In this document: in pieces, positions 47,523 through 58,119 of the stretch
Layout: each line of letters opens with the position of its first letter
Position numbering within the stretch: position 1 is the stretch's first letter
Source of the DNA: Polynucleobacter sp. AP-Sving-400A-A2
Lineage (GTDB): Bacteria > Pseudomonadota > Gammaproteobacteria > Burkholderiales > Burkholderiaceae
Reading direction: 5' to 3'
Assembly (NCBI RefSeq): GCF_018688155.1
Contig: NZ_CP061312.1
Location: 1,922,001 to 1,986,000, forward strand
DNA length: 64,000 nucleotides
The notes under the pieces: model-generated
The model's database searches: none
What the model was told of the DNA's origin: nothing
What the model saw: the letters and a program-made list of their open reading frames with translations, nothing else
Made by a program: the position numbers and the translations under genes

Positions 47523-47571
47523 GCATTACCTGAAATTTGGCCCTAGTGCCGGCATTGAATATCATTAGAGG

Positions 47572-48432
47572 GTGCGTAAACTCCTTCTCAAGCTAATCCT
47601 CGCTGCAATAGCTGTTCTGCCCTTATTCCTAGTTCAGCTTATTGGAGCTGCCTTAGGGATATTGGCCTATGTAGGATCCAAGCAATATCGATCATTTTTT
47701 CGCCCTCAATATGAGGCGGCCGTTAAAAGCCACCATCTCCCACTACAAATCTGGGCTGCCACGGCGGCTTCAGGACAGCTCTTCTCAGACAGCTTGTGGA
47801 TTTGGCGCAATCCCAAAAAAGTACTTTCCCTGGTTGAAATACAGGACTGGGATCTAGTCGAGGCAGCTATTAATGAAGGTCATGGCCTAGTGATGCTTAC
47901 GCCGCACCTAGGCGGCTTTGAAATCATTCCCCGCGTATTGGCTCAGCACTTCCCAGCCACCATCCTCTATCGCCCCTCACGCCAAGAATGGCTCAACGAA
48001 GTAGTTGAAGAGGGTCGCGCTTATCCCAATATGCATTTCGTACCAACTAATTTGAATGGTGTTCGTCAAATGACGCGGGCACTCACTCGGGGCGAAGCTA
48101 TTGGCATTCTTCCAGATCAAGTTCCGAGTGGCGGTGAGGGCGTATGGGTACCCTTCTTTGGGCGCTTAGCGTATACAACTCCACTGCCAGCACGCTTAGC
48201 GAATCGTAACAACACACCTGTTGTCATGTTTACCGCTAAACGTAAAGGGCTCGGTAAAGGCTGGCTCATGCAAGCAACGAGACTAGAGCCGCTTTCTGAA
48301 GATTCCACACTGGCAGCTGCCGAATTGAATATTGCCATTGAGAATGCAATTCTGCTTGCACCCAATCAATTCATCTGGGCCTACAACCGCTACAAACATC
48401 CAAGCGGAGCAGAATTACCACCAAGCAATTAG
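47572..48432 (+). CDS. lpxL: Lipid A / lysophospholipid acyltransferase (LpxL family), first copy
   Basis: The 286-residue protein starts at GTG and has one N-terminal membrane helix (about 5-32), then the acyltransferase motif HLGGFE (HX4E, in VMLTPHLGGFEII), FRPS-like LYRPSRQEW, LPDQVPSGGEGVWVPFFG and a C-terminal WAYNRYKHP. These match LpxL/HtrB late acyltransferases, which add a secondary acyl chain to lipid A at the inner membrane. Start GTG is supported by the N-terminal hydrophobic helix; no strong ribosome site is seen. The gene is followed by a second member of the family. Confidence 0.88.
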   Translation: MRKLLLKLILAAIAVLPLFLVQLIGAALGILAYVGSKQYRSFFRPQYEAAVKSHHLPLQIWAATAASGQLFSDSLWIWRNPKKVLSLVEIQDWDLVEAAINEGHGLVMLTPHLGGFEIIPRVLAQHFPATILYRPSRQEWLNEVVEEGRAYPNMHFVPTNLNGVRQMTRALTRGEAIGILPDQVPSGGEGVWVPFFGRLAYTTPLPARLANRNNTPVVMFTAKRKGLGKGWLMQATRLEPLSEDSTLAAAELNIAIENAILLAPNQFIWAYNRYKHPSGAELPPSN

Positions 48433-48457
48433 TTAATAAATTGATGATTTATTCGAC

Positions 48458-49357
48458 ATGATCTGGTTACAAAATGTTTTTAATTTTCTAGCGCTGAGCT
48501 TACTGCGCCTGTTTGCATTTTTACCGTATGGCCTCACCATTCAGACTGGCTACGGTCTCGGCTGCTTAGCAGCACACATACCTAATGAGCGTGCCAAGGT
48601 TGTTAAAACCAATCTACGCCTGTGCTTTCCAAATCTGAGCAAAGATGAAATAGATGCACTTGCGCTAGAGCACTGGAAGTTATTTGGGCGTAGCGTAATC
48701 GAGAGAAGTCGTATTTGGCTTGGTAGTGGCAAACAAATTACTGATATCGTCACGATCAACTCTGCTATTACTTTAGGTGATCGCAAGCCACGACTCCTGA
48801 TTAATCCCCACTTTGTTGGACTTGAAGGTGGCTTTATGGCTCTCTCCGTTTTAGCAAGTGAGCATGACTGGCCACGTGGTGCTGGTCTCTATCAAAACAT
48901 GAAGAACCCCTTCTTCAATCAAAAAATGATTGAATGGAGAAATCGTTTCGGGGGGAAATCCATTGAGAGACAAAGCCGCTTACGTGATTTGATTCGAGAA
49001 ATTCAAACAGGGAACTTTATTTTTATTGCACCTGATATTGATCTCGGTCCACGCGACTCTGTTTTTGTACCCTTCTTTGGCATTCAAACCAATACGATTA
49101 CTTCAGTCTCGCGCTTAGCTAGACTCAGTGGCGCAGAAGTCTGTCTCATGACCACCACTTTGAATCCTGATCGTAAAGCCTATATCTGCAATATCAGCGC
49201 CCCACTTCCCAACTTCCCAACAGATGATGTGCAAGCGGATACCGCGCGCCTGAATAAATACATTGAAGACCTTGTTCGAGAAAGGCCGGCAGAGTACTAT
49301 TGGGTACATAAACGTTTTAAGCATCGGCTGTCCGGCGAGCCAAGCCTTTATAACTAA
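48458..49357 (+). CDS. Lipid A / lysophospholipid acyltransferase (LpxL family), second copy
   Basis: The 299-residue protein is a second LpxL/HtrB-like acyltransferase: N-terminal membrane helix (about 5-33), HFVGLE (HX4E), [31 protein letters not shown] and a C-terminal WVHKRFKH. It begins 25 bases after the first copy and is only distantly alike in sequence, so this is a pair of specialised enzymes rather than a recent duplication. Together they could supply both secondary acyl chains of hexa-acylated lipid A, but which does which cannot be read here. Confidence 0.88.
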   Translation: MIWLQNVFNFLALSLLRLFAFLPYGLTIQTGYGLGCLAAHIPNERAKVVKTNLRLCFPNLSKDEIDALALEHWKLFGRSVIERSRIWLGSGKQITDIVTINSAITLGDRKPRLLINPHFVGLEGGFMALSVLASEHDWPRGAGLYQNMKNPFFNQKMIEWRNRFGGKSIERQSRLRDLIREIQTGNFIFIAPDIDLGPRDSVFVPFFGIQTNTITSVSRLARLSGAEVCLMTTTLNPDRKAYICNISAPLPNFPTDDVQADTARLNKYIEDLVRERPAEYYWVHKRFKHRLSGEPSLYN

Positions 49358-49368
49358 TTGGAATTCTT

Positions 49369-50271
49369 TTGAGCACGAATGTAAATAAGTCCGCGCGCAC
49401 ATTACGCTTCACCAAAATGCATGGTGCTGGTAATGATTTCATTGTGCTCAATGGTATCGATCAAGATCTCAGCAATGTCACGCGTGAGCAATGGCAAAAA
49501 CTAGCCCATCGCCAGTTTGGTATTGGCGCCGATCAAATTCTACTGGTTGAAAAAGCCACGCGCCCTGATGCTGATTTTCGTTATCGTATTTTTAATTCGG
49601 ATGGTGGTGAAGTTGAGCAATGTGGCAATGGCTCACGTTGCTTTGTACGCTTTGTACTTGACCAAGGCCTATCCACGAAGAATCCCTTACGCGTTGAAGT
49701 AGCACATACCGTACTAACACTCCAATCTCATGAAGATGGTCAGGTGGAAGTGGATATGGGTGCGCCAATTTTTGAACATAGCAAGATTCCATTCGATGCG
49801 GGTGTCTTAGCCAGCAAACAAGAGTTTCATGAAATGCTCTATGCACTGCCTATTAAAACCCCCGCTGCACACGACAGTTGGATCGGCGTCGTATCGATGG
49901 GCAATCCTCATGCAGTGCAAGTAGTAGGTGATGTCGATAGCGCACCCGTTCTTGAAGAAGGTCCATCAATCGAAAAGGATGCGGCATTTCCAAAAAGAGT
50001 CAATGCAGGCTATATGCAAATTCTGAATCGTCAGGAAATCAAGCTGCGTGTTTTTGAGCGTGGTGCTGGCGAGACCCTCGCTTGTGGCACTGGCGCATGT
50101 GCTGCAGTCGTCTCCGGTATTCGTCGTGGCTTGCTCGACTCCCCAGTCAAAGTGCATACCCGTGGTGGCGATTTACAAATTACCTGGGGTGGCATGATCA
50201 ATGAAGTGGCTCAGCCTGTCATCATGACTGGCCCCGCGATTACCGTGTTCGAAGGCGAAGTAAACATCTAA
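49369..50271 (+). CDS. dapF: Diaminopimelate epimerase
   Basis: The 300-residue enzyme turns LL- into meso-diaminopimelate for lysine and peptidoglycan. It starts at TTG and includes [15 protein letters not shown]. The catalytic cysteine pair is in QCGNGSRCF and [11 protein letters not shown], with GNPHAV and FERGAGET between them. Length is within family range, slightly extended at the N terminus. It lies 11 bases after the second acyltransferase and is likely read with it, giving an envelope-building set. Confidence 0.95.
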   Translation: MSTNVNKSARTLRFTKMHGAGNDFIVLNGIDQDLSNVTREQWQKLAHRQFGIGADQILLVEKATRPDADFRYRIFNSDGGEVEQCGNGSRCFVRFVLDQGLSTKNPLRVEVAHTVLTLQSHEDGQVEVDMGAPIFEHSKIPFDAGVLASKQEFHEMLYALPIKTPAAHDSWIGVVSMGNPHAVQVVGDVDSAPVLEEGPSIEKDAAFPKRVNAGYMQILNRQEIKLRVFERGAGETLACGTGACAAVVSGIRRGLLDSPVKVHTRGGDLQITWGGMINEVAQPVIMTGPAITVFEGEVNI

Positions 50272-50307
50272 GAGTGGAGCTATGCAGCCCCTGGAACTGC
50301 TATTGAA

Positions 50308-50976
50308 CTAAATGCCGTATTTCTCGCGATAGGCTTTCACAGCTGGTAGGTAACTTGTTAGCTCGGTATTGCTGGAGGCGGTTAAGAAAGCCATCAAATC
50401 TGCCAAGTTCGCAATTGCTACAACTGGCAAGCCAAATTCTTGCTCCACCGCCTGGACTGCTGACTTATCGCCAATGTCAGTAGCAGTTCCTGACTTCTCC
50501 ATACGATCCAAGGCAATTAATACTGCTACAGGCTCAGCACCCGCATCACGAATAAGTTTGACGGACTCTCGCACAGACGTCCCCGCAGAAATCACATCAT
50601 CAATGATGACCACCTTACCTTTGACTGGGGCGCCCACCAATGAACCGCCCTCACCATGATCTTTGGCTTCTTTACGGTTATAAGCATAGGGCACATTACG
50701 ACCAGCATCAGCCAATGCGATTGCTGTTGCTGCGGCCAATGTAATGCCTTTATAAGCCGGTCCATAGAGCATGTCGTACTTGAGGCCAGACTCTTGTAAA
50801 GCGTTGGCGTAATAGTTGCCCAGCGCCCTTAAACGGATACCGTCATTAAAATCACCCGCATTAAAGAAATAAGGGGAAAGACGCCCAGCTTTAGTTTTAA
50901 ACTCCCCAAACGACAAAACATTTGCCTCTAGGGCAAATTGAATAAAGTTATTTTGATTAGAATTTTTTGAGCTCAT
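50308..50976 (-). CDS. pyrE: Orotate phosphoribosyltransferase
   Basis: The 222-residue enzyme makes OMP from orotate and PRPP in pyrimidine synthesis. FGEFKTKAGRLSPYFFNAG (26-44) and the PRPP loop VVIIDDVISAGTSVRE identify it. The N terminus NNFIQFALEANVLSFG matches the family well, so the start is secure although the ribosome site is weak. Its start codon is only eight bases from the divergent exonuclease III start, so the promoter must overlap the neighbour's coding region. Confidence 0.96.
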   Translation of the reverse strand: MSSKNSNQNNFIQFALEANVLSFGEFKTKAGRLSPYFFNAGDFNDGIRLRALGNYYANALQESGLKYDMLYGPAYKGITLAAATAIALADAGRNVPYAYNRKEAKDHGEGGSLVGAPVKGKVVIIDDVISAGTSVRESVKLIRDAGAEPVAVLIALDRMEKSGTATDIGDKSAVQAVEQEFGLPVVAIANLADLMAFLTASSNTELTSYLPAVKAYREKYGI

Positions 50977-50984
50977 AGGCCTAT
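50975..50984. other. Palindrome between the pyrE and xth start codons
   Basis: ATAGGCCTAT is a perfect 10-bp palindrome occupying nearly the whole gap between the two divergent start codons and touching the pyrE start. It gives each gene the same short AGG-containing leader. Confidence 0.6.
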
Positions 50985-51767
50985 ATGTTACGCATCATTT
51001 CTGCCAACCTCAACGGTATCCGCTCGGCGGTCAAAAAAGGCTTCTTGCCTTGGGTTGTAAAGCAAAAAGCGGACTTTGTTTGCATGCAGGAGCTTAAGGC
51101 TCAGCAGGATGATCTAGAGGATGCCATCCTCAATCCAGACGGCCTGCATGGCTTCTTTCATCATGCTGAGAAAAAGGGTTACAGCGGCTGCGGCATCTAT
51201 ACCCCACACAAGCCCGATGAGGTGCTCTATGGGTATGGTAATGAGGAGTTTGATGCTGAGGGGCGTTATGTCGAAGCTCGGTTCAAAAAGCTTTCAGTCA
51301 TCTCGGTATACATGCCCTCAGGCTCAAGCTCGCCAGAAAGGCAAGAGGCTAAGTATCGGTATCTGGATTCTTTCTTGCCGCACCTAGTAGAGCTCAAGAA
51401 ATCAGGGCGTGAGATTGTGCTGTGTGGCGACGTTAATATTGCCCACAATGAGATTGACCTCAAGAACTGGAAAGGCAATCTCAAGAACTCGGGATTTTTG
51501 CCAGAGGAGCGCGCTTGGCTAACAAACCTGTTTGGTAAAGTCGGCTATGTAGATGTTTATAGAAAGCTAGAGCCTGAGGCTACTGATACCTGCTACACCT
51601 GGTGGAGTAATCGTGGTCAAGCATACGCCAAGAACGTAGGTTGGCGTATCGACTATCACATCACCACCCCAGGGATTGCAGCAAGCGCTAAGAATACTGC
51701 TGTGTATAAAGATGAGCGCTTCTCAGATCACGCCCCACTGACAGTAGATTACGACTGGTCTATTTAG
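50985..51767 (+). CDS. xth: Exodeoxyribonuclease III
   Basis: The 260-residue protein is a DNase-I-fold AP endonuclease/3' exonuclease: ISANLNGIRSAVKKGF (5-20), the catalytic glutamate in MQELKA, CGDVNIAHNEIDLKN and the C-terminal SDHAPLTVDY. It repairs abasic sites and removes blocked 3' ends. Length is standard. It is divergent from pyrE with an eight-base gap and its stop overlaps the convergent ampG stop by eight bases. Confidence 0.95.
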   Translation: MLRIISANLNGIRSAVKKGFLPWVVKQKADFVCMQELKAQQDDLEDAILNPDGLHGFFHHAEKKGYSGCGIYTPHKPDEVLYGYGNEEFDAEGRYVEARFKKLSVISVYMPSGSSSPERQEAKYRYLDSFLPHLVELKKSGREIVLCGDVNIAHNEIDLKNWKGNLKNSGFLPEERAWLTNLFGKVGYVDVYRKLEPEATDTCYTWWSNRGQAYAKNVGWRIDYHITTPGIAASAKNTAVYKDERFSDHAPLTVDYDWSI

Positions 51768-53094
51768 AAACCTGCGAGTCGTGCTTTTTAAATTCAACCA
51801 CTTTGAAATGAATAGTGAGCCAAATCAGAATTAGGACCGGCGCACCAATAATTGCGGTACTGATAAAAAAGTTTGAATAACCAAAGTGATTTACAAACAC
51901 GCCTGAGAATCCAGCCAGCCACTTTGGCAACAAAAGCATCATCGAACTAAACAAGGCGTACTGGGTTGCAGAGTACTGAATATTCGTCAATGCCGATAAG
52001 AAGGCAATGAAGGCTGCCGTTGCAATACCAGAACTCAGATTGTCAGCAGAGATGACCCAGATCAAACCCTGCAAGTCATGGCCCTGCGTGGCAAGCCAAG
52101 CAAATAACAAATTGCTAACAGCCGATAAAATCGCACCTAGAAACAAAATCCGCATCACGCCGAAACGCAAAGTGAGCACGCCTCCAACAAAGGCGCCGAC
52201 CAAGGTCATCACGACACCAAAGACCTTACTCACTGCTGCTACCTCATCTTTGGTATAGCCCATGTCAACATAAAACGGGTTGGCCATAATCCCCATCACC
52301 ACATCACTAATTCGGTAGATGGCAATTAAAGACAAAATCAAAATAGCGTGCCAACCATAGCGCTTAATAAAGTCTGCAAATGGCTCAATCAAAGTTTGAT
52401 GTAGCCATGCTTTTGCATTGCGTGCTTTTGCAAGCTCAATACGAACGGGCTCTTTACTAAACAAAGTAGTGACCACACCCACACCGATAGAGAGCGCCAT
52501 ACAAAGATAAGCAAATTGCCAGGCAGCTGGATCATAACCAGCGATACCAGATTCAGCGCGGGCAGCCAACCAGAGAACACCAGCACCAGACCAAATTAAA
52601 GCTAATCGATACCCTGTTTGGTAAGTGGCCGCCAGAGCCGCTTGGTGATCACTATCTGCAGACTCGATCCGAAAAGCATCTAAAGCAATATCTTGAGTGG
52701 CAGAGCCAAAGGCAACCAGGAGTGCACACCACACAATCGGTGTCAGTTGAACCTTGGGGTCAATACTTGCCATACCGACTAGGCCAAGAACAATCAACAA
52801 TTGCGCAAAAAGTAGCCAGCTACGCCTTCTGCCAAATGATCTTGAAAGTAAGGGGATGGGTAATCGATCCACCAAAGGCGCCCACATCCACTTAAACGCA
52901 TAAATCAAGCCAACCCAGGTGAGGTAACCAATCGTGCTGCGATCAATGCCAGCCTCTCTAAGCCAAAAGCTCAGCGTTCCTAAAATCAGTAATAGCGGCA
53001 GGCCTGCAGAGAATCCCAAAAAGAGCATTCGAAGGCAAGGCCATTCGAGGTAAACCCGAAAATCCTTTAGCCAGGACTGAAGGGTACTAAGCAC
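51760..53094 (-). CDS. ampG: AmpG-family muropeptide transporter
   Basis: The 444-residue protein has twelve predicted membrane helices of the MFS type, with FLGFSAGLPLLLILGTLSFWLREAG near the N terminus and TWVGLIYAFKWMWAPLVDRLPIP, both typical of AmpG permeases that import GlcNAc-anhydroMurNAc peptides for recycling. It overlaps metW by eight bases as the last gene of the slmA-metX-metW-ampG run. A broader MFS transporter specificity cannot be excluded, but the motifs are strong. Confidence 0.92.
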   Translation of the reverse strand: MLSTLQSWLKDFRVYLEWPCLRMLFLGFSAGLPLLLILGTLSFWLREAGIDRSTIGYLTWVGLIYAFKWMWAPLVDRLPIPLLSRSFGRRRSWLLFAQLLIVLGLVGMASIDPKVQLTPIVWCALLVAFGSATQDIALDAFRIESADSDHQAALAATYQTGYRLALIWSGAGVLWLAARAESGIAGYDPAAWQFAYLCMALSIGVGVVTTLFSKEPVRIELAKARNAKAWLHQTLIEPFADFIKRYGWHAILILSLIAIYRISDVVMGIMANPFYVDMGYTKDEVAAVSKVFGVVMTLVGAFVGGVLTLRFGVMRILFLGAILSAVSNLLFAWLATQGHDLQGLIWVISADNLSSGIATAAFIAFLSALTNIQYSATQYALFSSMMLLLPKWLAGFSGVFVNHFGYSNFFISTAIIGAPVLILIWLTIHFKVVEFKKHDSQVSK

Positions 53095-53668
53095 GTCGAA
53101 CGCGGAACAGCGCTAGGCTTCCAAAAAGATTAGGCATCAAGGTAACTTGCCGCCCTTCATGCAAGATACATTGATCCAAAATCTGCAAGCCCAAGCTCGA
53201 AGCCAGCTTTTCAAAATCAGCCACTGTGAGAACGCGCACATTAGGTGTGTTGTACCACTGGTAAGGCAGGCTTTTAGAAACTGGCATACGGCCAAAGCCA
53301 ACAGCTACGCGGTGTGACCAGTGGCCAAAGTTCGGGAAAGAAACCACTGACTCTTTGCCAACCCGAACCACTTCACGCAAGATCTTTTCAGTTTCGTGAA
53401 TGGTTTGCAGCGTTTGTGAGAGCACAACCGTATCAAAACTATTGTTCTCAAAGAGTGCCAAGCCCCCTTCAAGATTTTGCTGAATTACGTTCAAACCTTT
53501 TTGCACACAAGAAAGCACGCGCACATCATCAATCTCAACCCCGTAAGCGTGCACGGGTTTTTGTTTTTGCAAATACTCCAAGAAGCTGCCATCACCGCAA
53601 CCGAGATCAAGTACCTCACTATTAGGCGCAATCCAATTCGCTATTGCAGCAAAGTCTGCGCGCTTCAT
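53087..53668 (-). CDS. metW: MetW methyltransferase-like protein
   Basis: The 193-residue protein has the SAM-binding motif [12 protein letters not shown] (18-29), [12 protein letters not shown] and [11 protein letters not shown], all typical of MetW. MetW is needed with MetX for homoserine acylation in several proteobacteria and overlaps metX by four bases here, the standard pair. Whether it carries out methylation is not established. Confidence 0.95.
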   Translation of the reverse strand: MKRADFAAIANWIAPNSEVLDLGCGDGSFLEYLQKQKPVHAYGVEIDDVRVLSCVQKGLNVIQQNLEGGLALFENNSFDTVVLSQTLQTIHETEKILREVVRVGKESVVSFPNFGHWSHRVAVGFGRMPVSKSLPYQWYNTPNVRVLTVADFEKLASSLGLQILDQCILHEGRQVTLMPNLFGSLALFRVRRA

Positions 53669-54804
53669 GCCTTCACCTCAAGCATTTGTTCAAAATAAGC
53701 ACGAATCAGATTGTGATAACGCGGGTCATCCAATAAGAAAGCATCGTGCCCATGGGGCGCATCAATCTCTGCATAGCTGACTTCACTCTTATTGCTGAGC
53801 AAGGATTCCACAATCTCGCGACTGCGATTGGGTGGGAAGCGCCAATCGGTACAAAAACTCACAACTAAAAACTTAGCTTGAACTTCAGCTAGGGCGCGAT
53901 TTAAGCTACCTTCATAGCGACGGGAAGGATCAAAATAATCTAGCGCTCTAGTAATTAACAAGTACGTGTTGGCATCAAAGTAAGTGGAGAACTTGTCGCC
54001 TTGATGGCGCAAATAGCTCTCGACCTCAAACTCCACATCAAAGCTAAAGCGATAATCCTGGGACTCGCCACTAGGTCTTTGCAGCTCGCGCCCAAATTTT
54101 TCTGCCATGTCATCATCAGATAGATAGGTAATATGTCCGACCATGCGAGCTAACTTAAGACCGCGCTTTGGTACTACGCCCTGCTCGTAGTAATTACCCC
54201 CATGAAAATCTGGGTCAGACAAAATCGCATTGCGAGCTACTTCATTAAATGCAATATTCTGTGCACTCAATTTTGGTGTCGAAGCAATCACCAAACAGTG
54301 GGCAAGGCGTTTTGGAAACTGGATTGACCAAGCCAATGCCTGCATACCACCTAAGCTTCCTCCCATTACCGCAGCAAAACGGCGAATGCCCAACTTATCA
54401 GCCAAGCGCGCCTGGGTGTTGACCCAATCTTCCACCGTAATTACCGGGAAATCAGCGCCATAAGGCTTGCTAGTGGCAGGATTGATGCTCATGGGTCCAG
54501 TGGACCCAAAGCAAGAGCCTAAATTATTAACACCAATCACAAAGAAGTGATTTGTATCTACTGGCTTGCCTGGCCCAATCATGTTGTCCCACCAGCCGAT
54601 ATCTTTTGCATCGTCTGGATTGGGGCCAGCCACATGGTGCGATGCATTGAGTGCATGACAAACCAAAACGGCATTACTTTTATCAGCATTGAGCTTGCCG
54701 TAAGTTTCAATTACTAAATCGTAGCCAGATAAGATGGCGCCACTTTGCAAAGGCAAGGGCTCGGCAAAGTGGATAGTATTTCTAGAGAGGTGTAGCTCGC
54801 TCAT
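53665..54804 (-). CDS. metX: Homoserine O-acyltransferase MetX
   Basis: The 379-residue alpha/beta-hydrolase-fold enzyme starts the methionine branch by acylating homoserine. [11 protein letters not shown] with the oxyanion region, the nucleophile [12 protein letters not shown] and the catalytic His and Asp in [11 protein letters not shown] and [12 protein letters not shown] are present. MetX-type enzymes in proteobacteria may use acetyl- or succinyl-CoA; the donor cannot be decided from motifs alone. It overlaps slmA and metW by four bases each. Confidence 0.96.
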   Translation of the reverse strand: MSELHLSRNTIHFAEPLPLQSGAILSGYDLVIETYGKLNADKSNAVLVCHALNASHHVAGPNPDDAKDIGWWDNMIGPGKPVDTNHFFVIGVNNLGSCFGSTGPMSINPATSKPYGADFPVITVEDWVNTQARLADKLGIRRFAAVMGGSLGGMQALAWSIQFPKRLAHCLVIASTPKLSAQNIAFNEVARNAILSDPDFHGGNYYEQGVVPKRGLKLARMVGHITYLSDDDMAEKFGRELQRPSGESQDYRFSFDVEFEVESYLRHQGDKFSTYFDANTYLLITRALDYFDPSRRYEGSLNRALAEVQAKFLVVSFCTDWRFPPNRSREIVESLLSNKSEVSYAEIDAPHGHDAFLLDDPRYHNLIRAYFEQMLEVKA

Positions 54805-55457
54805 TCGGACAAAAGAATGCGAAGGCTTATATCAGATGCTTCGGTTGGAAGCTTCTTAAAGCCGCTGCGGGCGAAACGGTGCCAGCGGCCCAAAACATAA
54901 CTCATCAACATGGTCGCTCGAATGCTGACTTCATCCTGAGACACATTTGCCCAAGGCCCATCCTGAGTTAGGGCGATACGCAGCGCCTGCTTCAAAGATG
55001 CTTCAACACGATCCAGCACTTGTGTGATGCGCTCTTGCAGGCGATCGTCTTCTTGCAATAGGGCATCGCCTAAAAGTACGCGCGTCATGCCAGGATTCTT
55101 TTCTGCAAAGAATAAAAGCATCTGCAAAATACCACGGGCCTGGGCAAGCCCAGATTCTTCTTTTTGATTAATCTGATTAATCAGACCAAAAACTGTTTGC
55201 TCAATAAATGCAATCAGGCCCTCAAACATCTGCGCCTTACTAGCGAAATGTCGATAAAGTGCTGCCTCTGAAACTTGAATTTTTGCAGCCAATGCCGCAG
55301 TCGTTACGCGCTCACCTTTAGGGTTTTGTAACATCTCTGCCAATACTTGCAAAATCTGAAGGCGGCGCTCACCCGGACGTGGGCGCTTGCGTGTCTTACC
55401 CTCTTCGGCAGCTGTTACTTCGATCTCTGATGCAGTAGGGTCAAAAGAATCACGCAT
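54801..55457 (-). CDS. slmA: Nucleoid occlusion factor SlmA (TetR family)
   Basis: The 218-residue protein has a TetR-type HTH (about 45-75, [23 protein letters not shown]) preceded by a basic arm with [13 protein letters not shown], and a helical C-terminal domain. SlmA binds DNA sites over the nucleoid and disrupts FtsZ there. The SlmA-type segments [16 protein letters not shown] and [20 protein letters not shown] are the reason for the call over a generic TetR regulator. It follows argB by 22 bases and begins the slmA-metX-metW-ampG overlap chain. Confidence 0.88.
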   Translation of the reverse strand: MRDSFDPTASEIEVTAAEEGKTRKRPRPGERRLQILQVLAEMLQNPKGERVTTAALAAKIQVSEAALYRHFASKAQMFEGLIAFIEQTVFGLINQINQKEESGLAQARGILQMLLFFAEKNPGMTRVLLGDALLQEDDRLQERITQVLDRVEASLKQALRIALTQDGPWANVSQDEVSIRATMLMSYVLGRWHRFARSGFKKLPTEASDISLRILLSE

Positions 55458-55479
55458 ATTTATATCTCTTGTTCAACTA

Positions 55480-56899
<1,420 letters not shown>

Positions 56900-56921
56900 T
56901 TCATTCTTTCCATGGATCTAA

Positions 56922-56983
56922 ATCATTATTGCTTCATTCTGCCAAAGTTTTATTACCCTTTAGCCAATATTTATCATTATTGG
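56922..56983. promoter_or_regulatory. Dyad and repeated 10-mer upstream of dksA
   Basis: CCAATATTTATCATTATTGG at 56964-56983 is a dyad with 6-bp arms and an 8-base spacer, and its ATCATTATTG half recurs at 56922-56931, 51 bases away. Both lie in the 113-base gap between the CobW gene and dksA. They may be operators; the AT-rich composition makes chance repeats likely. Confidence 0.3.
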
Positions 56984-57012
56984 TCGTGGCGCCGGATTGT
57001 ACTGTAAATTTA

Positions 57013-58053
57013 CTAAACCAAACACCCCTCGAGCCCAGCCAGCAGGGTGTCTTTGGGCAAATCTATCCCAATAAAGACCATGCGGGTTTGCTTGGGTTCT
57101 GCACCCCATAAACCTGCCATATCACTGCCCATCATCTGATGGACACCCTGGAACACGACTTTTCGGTTGCTACCCTTCACATAGAGAACACCTTTGTAGC
57201 GCAACATCTTCTCTCCGAAGACCTCCAAAATACCCCCCAGGAAGTCTTCTAATTTTTTATGGTCAAAGGGTTTATCACTACGAAAAACGAAGGATTGGAT
57301 GCGGTCTGTATGGCCTGCATGATCATGGTGACCGTGACTATGGTCGTGATGGTCATGGCTGTGGTCATGGCCACAAGAAGTGTGATCATGATCGTCCTGC
57401 CCTAGAAAATGAGGATCAATATCGAGCTTCGCGTTCAAGTTAAAACCCTTCAGATCCAAGACGGCATCCAAAGGAACGACTCCTTTAGAAATACCCTGAA
57501 TTGGGGCACGGGGGTTCATATGCATTAAGCGATTGCGCAAGGCATCCACCTCGGCAGGTGTTACTAAATCTGTCTTTGTGATGAAAATTTGATCAGCAAA
57601 ACCCACTTGGCGCTGCGCCTCTTCATGTTCAGTCAGCTGTTGTGGGCCATGCTTGGCATCCACCAAGGTGACTACGGCATCCAGGACATAGTGGTCAGCT
57701 ACGTCATCGTCCATAAAAAAGGTTTGGGCTACTGGGCCTGGATTAGCCACTCCAGTGGTTTCAATAACCACCCGCTCAAAGCTAATTTTCTTATCCCGAC
57801 GTTGCTCCCAAAGCTCATTCAGGGCTTCAACCAGATCTCCGCGAATAGTGCAGCAAATACAACCATTGCTCATTTGCACAATGTTCTCTTGATTGTCTTG
57901 AACCAAAATGTCGTTATCGATATTTTCTTCGCCAAACTCGTTCTCAATCACAGCAATTTTTTTGCCGTGCTGCTCAGTCAGAATATGTTTGAGCAAAGTG
58001 GTTTTGCCGCTACCTAAAAAGCCTGTGAGAATTGTTACCGGAATTAACGCCAT
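57013..58053 (-). CDS. CobW/COG0523-family GTPase with His-rich region
   Basis: The 346-residue GTPase has the P-loop GFLGSGKTT (11-19), the metal motif CICC (Cys65-Cys68 in [12 protein letters not shown]), the switch [11 protein letters not shown] and NKTD-like TKTDLV. Residues about 212-243 form a dense histidine/aspartate stretch ([20 protein letters not shown]), then the CobW C-terminal domain. COG0523 proteins act as zinc or cobalt metallochaperones. It is upstream of dksA on the same strand with a 113-base gap. Zinc is the more likely metal by context. Confidence 0.93.
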   Translation of the reverse strand: MALIPVTILTGFLGSGKTTLLKHILTEQHGKKIAVIENEFGEENIDNDILVQDNQENIVQMSNGCICCTIRGDLVEALNELWEQRRDKKISFERVVIETTGVANPGPVAQTFFMDDDVADHYVLDAVVTLVDAKHGPQQLTEHEEAQRQVGFADQIFITKTDLVTPAEVDALRNRLMHMNPRAPIQGISKGVVPLDAVLDLKGFNLNAKLDIDPHFLGQDDHDHTSCGHDHSHDHHDHSHGHHDHAGHTDRIQSFVFRSDKPFDHKKLEDFLGGILEVFGEKMLRYKGVLYVKGSNRKVVFQGVHQMMGSDMAGLWGAEPKQTRMVFIGIDLPKDTLLAGLEGCLV

Positions 58054-58119
58054 CTTTGATCCTATTAAAATCTATAAATGCATTCCCCAAACGGGAAACC
58101 TTCTATCTTACCGAGTTCT

